Below, piece after piece: positions 44,969-57,671 of a stretch of DNA of 64,000 nt. The notes below the pieces were generated by a model. The model searched no databases and was not told the DNA's origin. It saw only the letters and a program-made list of their open reading frames with translations. The stretch covers positions 434,001 through 498,000 of the forward strand of contig MU858055.1 of assembly GCA_033297075.1 (NCBI GenBank). Direction: 5' to 3'. The translations under genes were made by a program, and so were the position numbers. Source of the stretch: Rhypophila decipiens. Its lineage: Eukaryota; Ascomycota; Sordariomycetes; Sordariales; Naviculisporaceae. Each line of letters starts with the position of its first letter. Positions within the stretch are counted from its first letter, which is position 1.

Positions 44969-47679
44969 CTTCCGAGAGGTAGGTACTCCTCTCGTTTTTC
45001 GATGGTTGTTTGAGCAGTCATTGTACTTTTAAAGCTGCCACTCACTCCACTTGTGATTACGTAGTAGGCCCTCAAGGTTCTTTCCCAGGCGCGAGGATGC
45101 ATCAATGTAAGCTTGTACACATACCAAACCTTCCGCTGGAAGCACCACGCGTGCACGACTCCGATATGATGGAAACTCTCGGGTGTCTCCTTCCCAGGCA
45201 GGGATAATCGCATTCTCGGTGTACAGCCTTTCCTTCATATTGCTTGTTCGGGAAAGAACTGTCAGCATTGGACCCCTGGAAAGCCATGCTTGTAATGATT
45301 GTACATGAATTTGCATAAAACCTATGGCGTTCTATTCCTCGTTGAAGTGGTTCTGTGATTGGCGACAAGACCCTCTTCCCTGCTGCCAGGCGCACGTCGT
45401 ATCAGATCGGTCAGCCCTTGGACCCGTGAATGTGATGAGAATTTTGGATACTGTCTACGCAGCGCGTCCACTTCTCTGTATCGGTCTTGGTTATTTCTCT
45501 CCTGCTAGGGAGTACATTACCCATTAGTTCTAGCATTTCCATCGAGATCCTTTCCTATCGGTTACCGAACCCCGTTTCCATCATCAGTCCATAATGACGT
45601 CTTATCTGCCTCACTACCCGTGTGCTAGCCATGGCCTGTTCGGATAGCCCGTCCGCCCGTCTCGAGTCCTACGAGTCCTATGACCGTTCACCAGTTGACT
45701 AACCTGTCTTTCTAAGGACACCGTCGTCCCCAAATGAATTAGTTCGCAGCCGGGCTCCAGATATAGGACATCATGCATTTCTCCTCGGGTGGCTGCTGTC
45801 CTAGCTCGTCTCTAGCTCGTCAGGAATGAAGCCCGATTCTTTCAGAGCTTGCGTCGATAATTACACCATGTTACGCATTTGTAAAAAAATATTTCGACAA
45901 GCGCAATTCCCATCCTCGAAGTCTTATGTACATGTACGTACATACCCTCCGCGTGGATAACGAGTCGGTCGGTACTCGTATTCAACCCGTGCCGGGTGGA
46001 GCTCAGGAACCGGAAGGACGGACATGGAGTCTGCCGGAATGGAGTGGCTCATAACAGTCAACACCAAGTTCATCCCGCACGGCGATCGGAGCTGTTCCGC
46101 CATACCATCATCTCTAGCGCAGTTCCCGAGACCCCCATGGGGTGTGTACATGTTGTTATTACACTAGTGGTTGTATGAGCTTTACAGGGCTGAGTGGCTT
46201 GATCCTGATCTGCAAGTTACTGTTAAAAGGGTCCGGATAGGTACACAGGTATCTCGAAACATCGCAGGTTACTAGTAGTACTGAGTACATACCCACTATC
46301 GCACAACATGTTCTCAAGTAATCACCAATCAATACGGAGCAAAAACACTCGATCAGAAACAGAGAACACAAGAAAGTAAGCAAGCCACAGTGGGATTCAC
46401 AGAGATTGCGAGTTCACATCTTGGTCCGATTCCGGCAGTCAGCACAGTGTGTGAGTACGGGTCGATGTGAATACCGCACTCTTCACCACGAGCATTGTAC
46501 GTATGCCATTGACTTTTCTGGAGTGGGGGGAGGGGGGGCGGCCCTTCAAGAGTGAAGAAGCCGGCGGGGCGGGAACAACGCTCAAAGAAACCCACACATC
46601 CACATATTCCCCGTACCCACGCTCCACGCCACAGAGATGATCATATGAAAGCTCAACGGTCGACCAGCCCACATCTCCGCTCGTTATATACACGACACTA
46701 CCGTGTACGTAACCTATAGAGCCGAAGAAAACCCGCAAACCCACACACCCAAACATGACCACATGCTCCACTTGTGCACTGTGTAGATACTAGCTTGTTG
46801 ATGTCTGGATGTCATCGCCAGTTCGCCACTCGGAAGAAAAACAGGGCATCAATCTCAACAGCGCATTAGTGCCCCGCTGGTGTGCCCATCTGTGCCGGAC
46901 TTGCCTCGCACACCGAGGTGAGTGCCCGGCCATCAACCAATGTACACTACCATCGTGGACGTGCTCGCTTGGTGTCGACTGGACTCACCTAGGTCAGCCC
47001 CTAGTTCCCAAAACAAACAAAACAAACAAAACAAACCAAATGGGGGGTGGCTAGCGTCTTGGCTGGTGGATTTGACGGCGGGAGATGGATTCCAAGCGTC
47101 GCTGATGGAATGTGTCAAACTGATCCACCGTATGATGGTGATCCTGACTGCCCTTGCTTTACCGAAGAAAATGCCTCCTGCATGGCGCACATCAAAAAGA
47201 TCACGCAGTCACAATGTCCCCGTGGCTCGTTCCGTCGTCATGCTCGGTTTCGGTTTTGATCGAGTCTCCCCTGGTCGGTGGTCGAAGTACCACTACCCAC
47301 CCACCTAGATAGGCAGGCGAGGAGATGGCACTTCCCACCTAGGAACAGACCGGAGGCAAATCATCGTGGAGCTCAGGTGTATGATGATTTCGTCTGGACG
47401 TTGGAAAGGGGCACCTTGGGCAGCCAGCTTCCAGTGGCAGCATCAACAACGATGCTCGAGTAACAGAGACCGTATCCTTCCATATTCGTCGTCTCCTTGC
47501 TGTTTTATCGCATCCCTCGATTTCGGAAGCCAACCCATTTAATAAATACTCGCCCCATTGGTAAAGAACAGCAAGAATTATTGGTACAAACAAAAAGCTC
47601 CCGATTCTTGCCCCCAGTACTATAACAGCAAGTGAAGTGCAAGAAAGCAAACGACATTCTACGCCGACCACGCGATGCT
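44969..47679. other. Gene-free stretch between tRNA-Arg and cardiolipin synthase
   Basis: About 2.7 kb without a supportable gene. A short AAACA tandem occurs at about 47010-47035. The 19-base word AGTACTGAGTACATACCCA near 46278 recurs inside an intron of the TDP1 gene. The right end is the 3' flank of the cardiolipin synthase gene. Confidence 0.45.
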
Positions 47680-49012
47680 CTATTTATTCTCTTCGTCCTT
47701 CTTCTGCTCGGTTTCTTCCGTCTGGTCTTTTGCGGGAGGTTGCTCGGGCGTGGTGTTATGAGGCAAGATCTTGACCGCATCTTTGCTGTAGATGTAGCTC
47801 GCGCCGCTCCAGATGGTTGTTGTAGCGACGACATACCTAGATTCAAATGGAAAATTAGTCACAATGACCATGGCCCTGAGCACCAACTATCTCTGGCACT
47901 AGCCACGTGACTGGCTGGGAGCCATTGCTACCGTTGTTGGTCGAGGGGAGAACGAGAGAAGGACTCACTGCAACGCAACCAATGGTGCTGCCAAGTCCAC
48001 GGCCGGAATGACAGGCGCGAGGGTCGTCACCCCCATCAAGCCCAGCTGCAAGGCGGTATTATACTTGCTGATTGCCGTAGGTCTCACCTCGGCCGAGGGC
48101 AGCGAGAAATCCCAGTACCTCGCAAACGTCTTGGGCGGGGGCAGCGAGATCCAACGGTAATAAATGGCCGAAATCGCCAGTGCCACGTCCCGTCCTAGTA
48201 TGATCACCGCCAGCCAGACGGGCAAGAGTCCCTTGGTGGCGAGGGCTACCGTCAAGACCGTCATGAGCGTCTTGTCCGCCATGGGATCAATCACGGTGCC
48301 CACCACGGTCTGGAGCTTCCATTTCCTGGCGATCCAGCCGTCTAGGAGGTCTGTTATCCCCGCGTAGGCAAACAACCCAAGAGCCCAAGAGTGGTAATCG
48401 TGCAGGATACAATACCCGACGAAGGGTGCCGCAACAAGGCGGGAGGCGGTCAGCCAGTTTGGTATGGTGTTGATGTTTTCACGCTTGGCCACGTTCTTGG
48501 TCTTGGCAAGTACCGAGGGCAGGACCTTGCCTACCAGGCCTGAGGGAGCGGATGAGGACGTCTCCTGTGCGGGGTTTGGAACCTGCTGTTGCTGTCTGGT
48601 TCACACAAGTCAGTGTCTGTGAGGATCCACAGCCTGAGCTAATCAGATCCGTGTCAGAGATGGAAGTACTTGCAAAGCACCATACGTACCCCTTTCCATG
48701 ATTAGGATTCGAGTTACTACATGCACGCCCAAATTGAGCAAAATGCCTCACGTGCATCCACGGCGTAGCCGAGGAATATATGTGAGAAGAAGGGGTGATC
48801 TGATTTCGCTGCCATTGCTGCTGCGTGGCTTTGTTCAGCATCGACGACGTCGCCGTCCTCGCTCCGAGGGCAACATCAGGTGCGGCAGATCCTACGAGGC
48901 CACGAGTAAAACAGCCAAGTTGCCCCATGTGGTTTGGTTGGAATGCTCGCAAGGCCGTGCTAGGCAGGTAGCAGCCTGCAGTCGAGGGGGGTGGAGCAGC
49001 GAGTCGCAACAT
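47680..49012 (-). CDS. crd1: Cardiolipin synthase (CDP-alcohol phosphatidyltransferase)
   Basis: It makes cardiolipin from CDP-diacylglycerol and phosphatidylglycerol in the mitochondrial inner membrane. Exons are 48690-49012, 47969-48595 and 47680-47836; the introns (94 and 132 nt) have GTACGT and GTGAGT donors. The product is 368 aa. The N-terminal ~105 residues are a long Ser/Thr/Ala/Arg-rich mitochondrial presequence. A Gln-rich linker leads to NIPNWLTASRL-like text (ENINTIPNWLTASRL), the start of the catalytic domain. The CDP-alcohol signature D-x2-DG-x2-AR-x8-G-x3-D-x3-D is complete: D190, D193, G194, A197, R198, G207, D211 and D215. Several hydrophobic helices follow (LLPVWLAVIILGRDVALAIS, AALQLGLM-like). 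The C-terminus is a charged, Glu/Lys-rich tail. The first ATG is used; other ATGs in the presequence are possible. Confidence 0.95.
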
Positions 49013-50495
49013 GACTGGATGGTGAGGGTGGGCAACCTTTGTTGGCTAATAGCTGGATTGGGGATCAAGTGCAGGACGAACGACTCAGGGCCCTGGCACA
49101 CGACACATGCCCTCTGTCGGCTACTTGGCTCCTGTTCACCTGCAACCTGTGGGAACTTGTTATTGCAGACCGAGATCCAAGGTGTGTGGCATGAGCCGAC
49201 GTCCGGCTGCTGCACGATGTAGCGCCAAACTGCACGACAGAAACAGACAACAAAAAGCAGCCACTGCACTAGAAGATATGATCTCCAACGCAAATCGTGT
49301 GTCAGCCCTACAATGGAGAATGGGTAAGCCTGAGAAGTCATATTGTCCAATTATTACGTCCATCAAATGAGTATGTGGCGTCCCTTGATGACACCCTCCC
49401 CCATGACAGCTGCCCTTCTCGTGGCCTAGATCTCTAGGCCGGTGGAAGACAGAGACGATATTGGAAAGGGGAAGATGGTCAGGCAGATGTAACCAATGGC
49501 ATTGCTTGACCGGCCCGTGACTTGCCCCAAAGGTAGCCATGACCTCATTTCCGTTTGGGATCGAGGGTAGCACCGGACCGTGACATACCTGAATGAATTG
49601 ACCTGTAGGCTTTCCGGGTGTTGGGGACCGTGTCTCCCTCGACGAGAGGAATCCGGGGCGAAGGGTACAATTGCAGCAGATTGTTATTTTGCTGATGTTG
49701 ATGTTGAGGGGGTGGTGGTGGTGGTGTGGTTGGTGGTGGTGACATTCCAGGTTGTCAGCCAAACTTCTTCCGCTTCCAGGAACCACGCCAGGCACTTGCT
49801 GAGCAACCCCACACAAACAATGACGCACGGACATCCGTCATCCCGCTGCGCTTTCCTAATTGGTCAACTAACCCATGTCCTTGTCCTGGAGCCTCATCCA
49901 CGGATTTGGAAATGACAGAACACTTGGCGCCAAGCGAAGCAACGACGACAGACGACAACCTGTCAAGCCAGGGGATGCACACGTTGACCTAGAACTACCT
50001 TTACCTAGGTACAGGCACTTTGATCACGATCCAGAATGACAATGGTGGAAATGAGCATTGTTAATACCAAAATAAGTGATTCCGCTACCCAAACAAACTA
50101 AGCTATTGTTCAAAAAGCATTTGCAAAATCCTGAGACAGAGGACACACGGGGGGTTGTTGTGTGTCTCTCTTTGTGTGCGTCTCTTGCAACTTGATTGGC
50201 TTCTCGTGGTATCTCCATATACCAGCATGCGTTAAACCCTGCAATTGGGTATCGTAAAAAAAACCAGCGAGAAAGAATAAGAAAGATCCAGAAAAGGATA
50301 TTGCGCACAAAATCAAGCTCAAACACCCGCCGTCCCTCGTTGACCTGACACCGGATATCAAGTACAAGTACTGACCAATACATGTTCAAGTAATACTTTC
50401 CATCCAGCTCCTCAGCGCCGTTTTGCAAGGGGTATATAGCCTGTTGTCCTTAAAACGCCTCGCCACCCGAATCTCAAAAAAGCACAGTCTCAAAA
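49013..50495. other. Intergenic: promoter of cardiolipin synthase, 3' flank of WOPR gene
   Basis: About 1.5 kb between two minus-strand genes. A GGTGGTGGT-type stretch occurs at about 49710-49740. No gene is supported. Confidence 0.45.
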
Positions 50496-51820
50496 CTACT
50501 CAAAACCGTCCGTCTCTGGTGACTCTTCTTTGGCTTCAAGTTTCATAGTGTCGAGGCCATCGTAGTGAACGGCTGGGGCTGGGGCTGAGGCTACCCAGTG
50601 CGTCTGGTCGACCATATGGGAATACGCCAGCTGCATTTGAGGAGCCGGGCCGTATTGAATCGCAGGAAGCGGCGTGTAACTGTGGAAATCGCCATACTGT
50701 TGATGTGCCGAGGGATATGCCGAGGCATATGGCGAGGGATATGCACCCATCTGTGGTGCCTGGCTGTGATGGGGAGTGGTATACTGCTGTTGGGGGTATT
50801 GAGCAGCATAATATCCCGGAACAGTGCCGTCGTCGTATGAAGTGGCAGGGACCTGCTGCGCCTCGAAGCCAGTGAGGAGTCCCTCCTGGAAGTAAACATT
50901 CATTCCGGGGTGGTTATCGGCCAACATTTCCGGAAGGACCGGATGCCGGCAGTCTTTTCTCGCGAACGAGGCGTCGAGCTTGCCCCAAAGGTCAGGCATT
51001 GACAGTGGCCGTTTCAACGAACCACCCTCCCTGGCGTCTCCCCAATAATAGTAATTGACCAGATGGTAGACCTTCTTGTCGGGCAGAGTCTCTATGGCGT
51101 CGATCGCAACGGTCAAGGTCTTCTTCATAAGACCCTGGGGCTTGAACCCATACGATATCCCGACCAGAGATCCCAAAAGGCGTCGTATTTCTTCGTCTGA
51201 CATGCCTCCCAACATGCGTCGCTCTTCTTCGTCTACCATGGCTCCCGACAAGCGTCGCTGGGCTTGGTCTGGCATGGCTCCCGAAAAGCGTCGCTGTTCT
51301 TGGTCTGGCATGGCTCCCGGCTTGGCGATGCGGTTGTTGCTGACGCGGTTGGCCTTTCTCGCCTTCCTTTTCTGGCCTGGTAACAAGTCCTCTGTTTCCG
51401 GTTCCGTTTCCCTGTAGACCAGGAAGTTTCCGACCAGTCTTGAGGGAGACCAGGTTTCTACCGCTTGTCAGCACGCATCACAAAAACAGAAAGAAGAGAG
51501 AGCAACTAACTGGCATCTGTCCAGCGCTTTATCGTCGATGCTGTCTCCTCGTAGACAACTACGCACCCGCTCTTGACGATGAGATCTGTATTCTCCGTTT
51601 CCGACGGTCGGCGAGGAAGAGAGGGTAGCCTGCCATCAATACAGGCCTGGATAATAATGTAGGCGTCAAGCGTGCTGTCGATGAAGACACCTTCCAATGT
51701 CGGTGAAACTCTCTCCTTGGACGTGCCGCGTCCGACTGTTGCGTTTTTCGAATCCTTGCTTCGGGTGGCCCGCCCATTTTCTTCCTTGAGCGGGCCACCA
51801 GAAGGGGGAAATGAAGACAT
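50496..51820 (-). CDS. Gti1/Pac2 (WOPR-domain) family regulator
   Basis: A DNA-binding regulator of the family that includes Wor1, Ryp1, Sge1 and Pac2, which control morphology and differentiation. Exons are 51511-51820 and 50496-51457; the 53-nt intron (GTTAGT, branch CTGAC, TAG) joins in phase 1 to give KRWTDAKTWSPSRLVGNFLV, the family hallmark. The product is 423 aa. WOPRa is about residues 41-120 (TLEGVFIDSTLDAYIIIQAC, LPRRPSETENTDLI). WOPRb is about 200-250 (GSLVGISYGFKPQGLMKKT, then VYHLVNYYYWGD). Between them four 12-residue repeats are inserted. The C-terminal third is Tyr/Gln/Pro/Ala rich, typical of these factors. The start at 51820 (MSSFPPSGG) is preferred; an upstream in-frame ATG at 51922 exists. 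It diverges from the canonical FHGYIASTMDAL start, so it may be a third, less-studied paralog. Confidence 0.9.
51174..51317 (-). repeat. Four tandem 36-bp coding repeats in the WOPR gene
   Basis: Four back-to-back 12-residue units (residues 152-199): GAMPDQEQRRFS, GAMPDQAQRRLS, GAMVDEEERRML and GGMSDEEIRRLL. The last unit abuts WOPRb and looks like the original segment; the first two are most alike and probably the newest copies. Confidence 0.9.
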
Positions 51821-54723
51821 TGGACGGGATGGGTGGCGAGCGTGGATGAGAAAGTTGACGGGAAAAGGTTCAATAAGTATTGATGACGGTGATAGAACGA
51901 GAGTTGACGGGAAAAGCTTCAATAAGTCTTGATGACGCTGACAGAAGTCGAAGCTTGAGCGAGGGAAAGGCGCTTGGGATGCCCCCGCAGAAAGGAAGTG
52001 GTGAGGGTGTCAAAACTTAAATGAAAGGAAGAGGAGGAAGGGGAGCGCGGCAGGTTATATATTCTGGCAGGCGGGTGCTGTGGGGTGGCGACACGCCAAA
52101 CGGTCTTGACAGATGAGAAATGCAGGGACTGGACGAAATCCACTGTCAATTGAGTTTCGGGTAGGTAGGCGTTTTGTGGCTTGGGATAAAAGCTGAAGAA
52201 GTTCTGCGTGGTCAAGCCCAAGGGTCATCCGCCCGACAGATTTAGATTTGGGCAGTTCTGTCCCTGCTGTGAGTTCGTGAGATACTTCTGGTGTTGTGCT
52301 GCCGGTGGGCGTGTGCCCGTGTGCAAGTCCTGGGCAGCCACGGCTTTATGACCCCTCCCTCAAGTCCAACGGTTCTTTTCATCTGACAAATTATTAGAAG
52401 AGAAGGAACTTGGGACTGAAATTGCTCCCTCCACCCCTCCACCCCTCCACACCGCGCAGCCTCCCCCTTGGGAAAATGGCCAAGGTACCTTCCTTCCCGT
52501 GCACAATCAACTGAAATATGACTCACATATCAGATCGAGAAACGGTCAATGAGCTTTTGGTTACAGCCACAGTTTGGGAGGATCAAGAGTTGATGGGCAA
52601 CGAGACGAGAAAGACCCACACGCGGGTGGAAGTGGATGGCGGGATGGGGGAAGAAGCAAGCAGCGCAGGAACACGCCGTCATGTGAGGTGGCAGTTGATA
52701 ACTTGCGATGGGCTGTTGCGCGTTACCCTTGTTTTCCCAATCCGTCCTGACCGCCCACTTGGGAAGGAAGAGTGAGAATATGAGATGGTATTGGGTATGG
52801 TCCGTGAACGCCTGCGGGGAAGTTAGCTTGCGTCTCGTCACCACACGAGCAGGACTCTTTGAACACCCATGGACCTAGGCAAGGTACCTGTTTGTACTCA
52901 ACGCACACCTAATCGACGCAGTACATTCCCTGCCTCCATGAACTAACAGAATCCATGCCAAATTGCGCGCACACGCCGCACTGTACGTATTTGACGTATT
53001 AGTCTGGCTGGTTGGGGATCTGCGTCCCATCTCTACCACCATTACCAACATGCAAAGTGCATGTTGTCCCGTACATGTAATCGGAGACATATTTCTTGGA
53101 AGAAGCTCAACCATTATCCCAGAGACTGATGCTAATCTCCCATCTCACTCCTGAACTTTTACTGGGTACCGCGCTTTCCTCAAGTACTGCGCGGGTTTTG
53201 AGCAGGAATTGACTTTGGGGAACAATCGAGAGCCTTGAAGAACGGCTGGTACCTGAGTGAGCCTCACGAATGGGTCCAGCGCGGGCCGTGGCGTGTCAAC
53301 ATATCGACTTCTCCTCGCCACTATCCAAAGTGTGTAGTGTGCCGTTTACATACTGCGGAGAGAACTCGGTCAGCTGTGAACCGGCGGGTATGGACAGTGA
53401 GGGTTTCTTTCCAAACTGCCTCCAACTGCGGGCGCTTGCCTAGCAGCTGCAATCCATCTGTTTTGCAAGCCCATTGTGGTCCACAAAACAATCATGATTC
53501 CAGATCTGCCGGCCTTCTTCCTCCTTTCTTCTTTTGATCTTGTATGCTCAGTGGGGACAAATAAGCATTTGCATGGCCCACGTGTACAGATCGTTACGAT
53601 TACTGCCTGGAGCTCTAGCTCCAGTGTCTGTCTGTCTTATTAAGCATATCAGTATAGAAAGCTCCCCATAACGGCCGGATGGACATCAAGAGATCCATGA
53701 TCTACGATTAATCGTAGGATGAAGGAATTGGTGCCATACCATTCCTAACCGGGTTTGGCGCAAAGGCCGAGGCCGTTTTAGCGTAAACTCTATTACCACC
53801 GCATGGCTGTTTCGATACCGTAACCACCACCAGCCAGACAGAGTGACGGGACTGGAAGTGGAACTCAGTGGAGTGAGGTACGGATACGGAGTACCGTATC
53901 AGTACAATACTGAATACGACTACTACGTGCCGACCGCTCACTGAGCATGCAGCTCACGCAGTCAGAACCAGAGCTTCAAAACAGGTCGGTTTTATATTTT
54001 CATCGTGATGAAACTATTGCTAACAGATTCAATTGCAACCTCGGGAAAATTGGCCACGCGAAATGCAGAATACAAATCCCAGTGAGAATGGCTGTGCGAC
54101 CAAAAAAATAAAAAGGGGTAAAGTAAACAAATCTCCAATTCTTTGTACACCTACCAGACCTCAGCTATGTGCAGATGTTCATGTTGCTACCAGACCCTAG
54201 CTTGCGCTGTTATCAACTTGAAACCTCCCCGTCATTAGGTAGGCGACACTTGCGTGCACCGGTCAAGAAAGAAGCCGGTCGGCGGTTCGCTGTGCACACT
54301 GTAGGGCCCGATTTATCCAAGGCCGCTTTTTTCTAAATCTAGGGTACGCAACAATGAAATGGGTCGTGAAATACGGCGAGGACCTTGTGATGCTACCAGT
54401 GCCTAACATGCGGCCGTTGCGCACTAGCAACCAGCTAGACTAGCGATGCATGATCGTGAGCATGTAAACAGAAACAGGCCTAGAAGCAGCTGACCAGGTG
54501 ATAAAAAACAACCTGGTACTGGATCTACGATCTCACCGAGATCCATAACACGACGCATCATCGATGGACCTCGGCTATCATTTCCGTCCACCACCCGGGA
54601 TCACTGACAGAGCCTCAAAGAGGCGCGGCAATGAGCTTTCTGGACTTCGTGATGAGGCGCCCCTGATCCTCAATTGCGTATTTGCAAAAGCTGGCTTGCT
54701 ATTCGTTTCCCATCAGACACAAA

Positions 54724-54741
54724 CCCCCCCCCCCCCCCCCC
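54724..54741. repeat. C18 homopolymer followed by A-rich run
   Basis: Eighteen consecutive C residues, followed by CAAACC-type spacing and an A run. It is G18 on the minus strand, so quadruplex formation is possible. Its length may vary between isolates or reads. Confidence 0.85.
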
Positions 54742-55401
54742 AAACCAAAAAAAAAGAAACCAGCTCATTGATTGGAGCAGAGAGAGCGACCGTGTACCAT
54801 TGTTTGAGAGCCCCGGTAAGATACCTTTGATGAGGTACCAACTACAATTACAGCTAATGTTTCAAATACTGATGAGATAACCATGGTGATGACCTACGAT
54901 GTCGGACTTCAAAGCATGGAAATATCTCTTCCCCTCGACCCCGAGATAATGTGCCCCCCTTCTGAGTCGAATTGGACCTTCAGCGATCTGGAATGGACCA
55001 TTAAAGTGGGAAAAAATGATGCGTGTAACAGTCAGGTTGCTTACAGAAGAGTGCCTCTATCCCACTGGTTCGGCAGTGTACAAAGTACTTGGGATAGGCG
55101 GGTAGGGCAATATCCGGCTTCGGAGGTGAGCCAACCCTGGAGCTCAGCCGAGATCTTCAACTCATCGTCTTCAATGGGTTAGGGGAGAAGACACGACCCA
55201 ATCTTGCGATGCTCGGCGCATTCCGATAAAACGAATGGTACGGGTCGATTGAAGATGACTGGAGGCCCACTCATCCTTCCTACCTGCCCATTTCCCTGCA
55301 GAATTTCGGCTACAGACCTTCTCCATTGTGGATATCTTCACCGACTGCAGGTGTGAGAAGGTTTCCTCTCGGCGTGGCGGTAGGATTATAGGGGCGGCGC
55401 C

Positions 55402-55441
55402 GGATGCATCCGGCTGGCATTGGATGCATCCGGCTGGCACT
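55402..55441. repeat. 20-bp direct tandem duplication
   Basis: Two adjacent copies of a 20-bp unit starting GGATGCATCCGGCTGGCA differ only in the penultimate base (TT against CT at the end). GGATGCATCC inside each unit is itself a perfect 10-bp palindrome. Confidence 0.85.
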
Positions 55442-57671
55442 GGATTGAAGAGACAACGAAAGAGCATGCATGGACCTTTCTCTTGGTCGGTCATGGCTTG
55501 GCTGGGGCATCTGCCTGCCCCGGTGTTGACGCATGTGAATGTTCCCCGGGTGATGAAGCAGGTTTTCCGAGGAGTCACCTATCCTCATCTGGCCAAATCG
55601 TCTCTCCAGACACTAGAGGCATCTTTTCCGACCACGCCACATAGATCCATTATCGCTCATTCGGGCTAGGGAGGGAATCAGTGGTAGTCATCATCGCACT
55701 TTTCTTTCCTTTGTGGCTGTTGAGATGCATTGTGCTAATCATAGGGATATTTTTCTGTTCTTTTCAGCGCTGCCGGCCGAAGTTACCCAGTCATGTTAGT
55801 TGAACAGAACTAGGCATGATGGAGCTTTCATCATCCCAGCCCTCCGTTTCTGTGCGAAAGAAATGGGCGAAAAGGTCGTGACAGCCGCTCCCGTCTTGCC
55901 ATTTCAACCGAGTGTTGCAACCAGCAAGCCGAACACCGTTGACAGACTCCCAATCCAAATAAACACCTACCGTTTTGATTCACTTGTTTTCTCGACCGTT
56001 TTTTCCCTTTCCTTTCCGCCTGTAGAACGGGAGCTTCTCCAGGTCTACCTTACTTAAAATTACTGTTTTAGGTACTTCCCTAGCGGCCGTCTACATTTCC
56101 GTAACTTACAAGCTGGGACGTATGTCGGGCCGGGACATTGCTTCCGTTGGCCGAAATTCTACAACAACTCCCGTTATGAGCGTTGTTCAGAATTTCCATA
56201 TTTATCCTGTAGGTGAGATCTCTAACTTATTATATATACCTCCAACCTTCTCACCTTACTTTAATGTTATTGAGACATCACCAATCTTTTGTGTCAAGGT
56301 ATTGATTCAACGGTTGGGAGGGTGCCGAACAACAACGACGTTGTCTAGAATCTTGGATGCTGAGAAATTTCAGGTTAGGGGGCCTCGGTGCGGGTGTTGG
56401 CCGAGTCTTACAGCCGAAGACGTTTGATACTGTAATGACCATGGCCCTAGGAAATAATGAAAATATTTGTACAAAACGGTATACTACAGACTTTGAACAC
56501 GAAAACGGTGGAAATACAATGACACTTCGAGGGCTACTCACGTGTGTCGAGTCAGCATTGTGGACCTTCAGACATTTCTCAACTGTGCAATATGAGAGAT
56601 TATGAATGATCATATGCAGAACAGATATGAACAATCGCAAAGCAGCATCGCCATTTCCATGCAAGGAACTTGAGGAGATTCGGGTACCCACCAGTTTTAA
56701 CACAGACTCAAGGTAACCGTTTTACCCCGTATGTCGTTCTGGGTCCGACAGTACAAGGTTCAAGCAAAGGCGTCGGGTACATTGTAAAAAGATCAAAGTC
56801 AATGAAGTGGTGTCAAACGGCAGACAGGGAAAGAAGGTTCAACACCACGCTTCCCAACGCTCCTGCTTGCCCGTTGACAGAAAGCGGGAGCGGGAGGGCT
56901 GAAAGTTTGGTGATGGGACGATAGTAGTGCAGAGGCGCGCAAACTTTGTGTCTTCATGTACGAGGTGGACAAGGAATTGACTTTGCCGTTTTGTTGGTGG
57001 ACCTTTGGCCGTCGAGAAGCAGTCAATCTTGGTGTTTTGACTTTGGATCGCGCAGAACCCTCTCAAGGAATTGACTTTTGTTACCCGCCCCATCCAACGG
57101 TCTTGGCGGGATCATGTACCTAGGTAGGTCCCTATGACAACGATCAGTCTTGACAGCCTACAGGTACCAATCCAGAAGACAGAAGATCAGGAGACAGCGG
57201 CATGGGGAGGCAGACAACCGCTGAAGAGCACGACGGCAGCAGTGTGTTAAAGATTCCATTACGAATAGAGTCAAAGACTCGTACGTGATGAATGGTCTAA
57301 CTATTTCCACATACTAATCCACGGGTATCTAGTTTAATGCTTCGCAGAGAGACAATGGCTCAGGATCCTGTAATATTGAGATCAAGTCTCTGGACAACTC
57401 TCCACGGGCCCCTTTCATGGGCTCATTCGTAATGATACAATAATTCCGTTGAACATGATGACTTCATCCGCCCAGTCTTAAAGTTCCGTTCATGGGCAAA
57501 AGTAAAGCGAAGCGGACCCCCAAAAGCCAGAAGGGCGCATGGTATTGAAAGGCTTGCACAAGACTTCAGCCAGTACTCGCCTCTGGTCGAGTCACCTGTC
57601 CGTGCCGTCCAATTGTTGCCAACATGGAGAACAGCACACCGCCCGAAATCTTCCGTACCGTTAGGCAGTCG

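Larger units (their letters stand above)
51821..57671. other. Gene-free stretch between WOPR and TDP1 genes
   Basis: About 5.9 kb with no gene I can support. The left end is the promoter of the WOPR gene. It contains a C18 homopolymer (54724-54741), a 20-bp tandem pair at 55402-55441 and a TACGGATACGGAGTACCGTA run at 53878-53897. A possible transcription-factor relic around 54.6-55.2 kb is too weak to annotate. Confidence 0.4.

Noticed and set aside
47010..47035. AAACA tandem run
   Set aside because: A simple microsatellite without further structure.
54564..55182. Frames resembling pieces of a fungal transcription-factor middle domain (for example PLILNCVFAKAG and EISLPLDPEIMCPPSESNW)
   Set aside because: Similarity is vague, the frames are broken by a C18 run and there is no zinc cluster or splice model. 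A profile search would decide; without it the call is not supportable.
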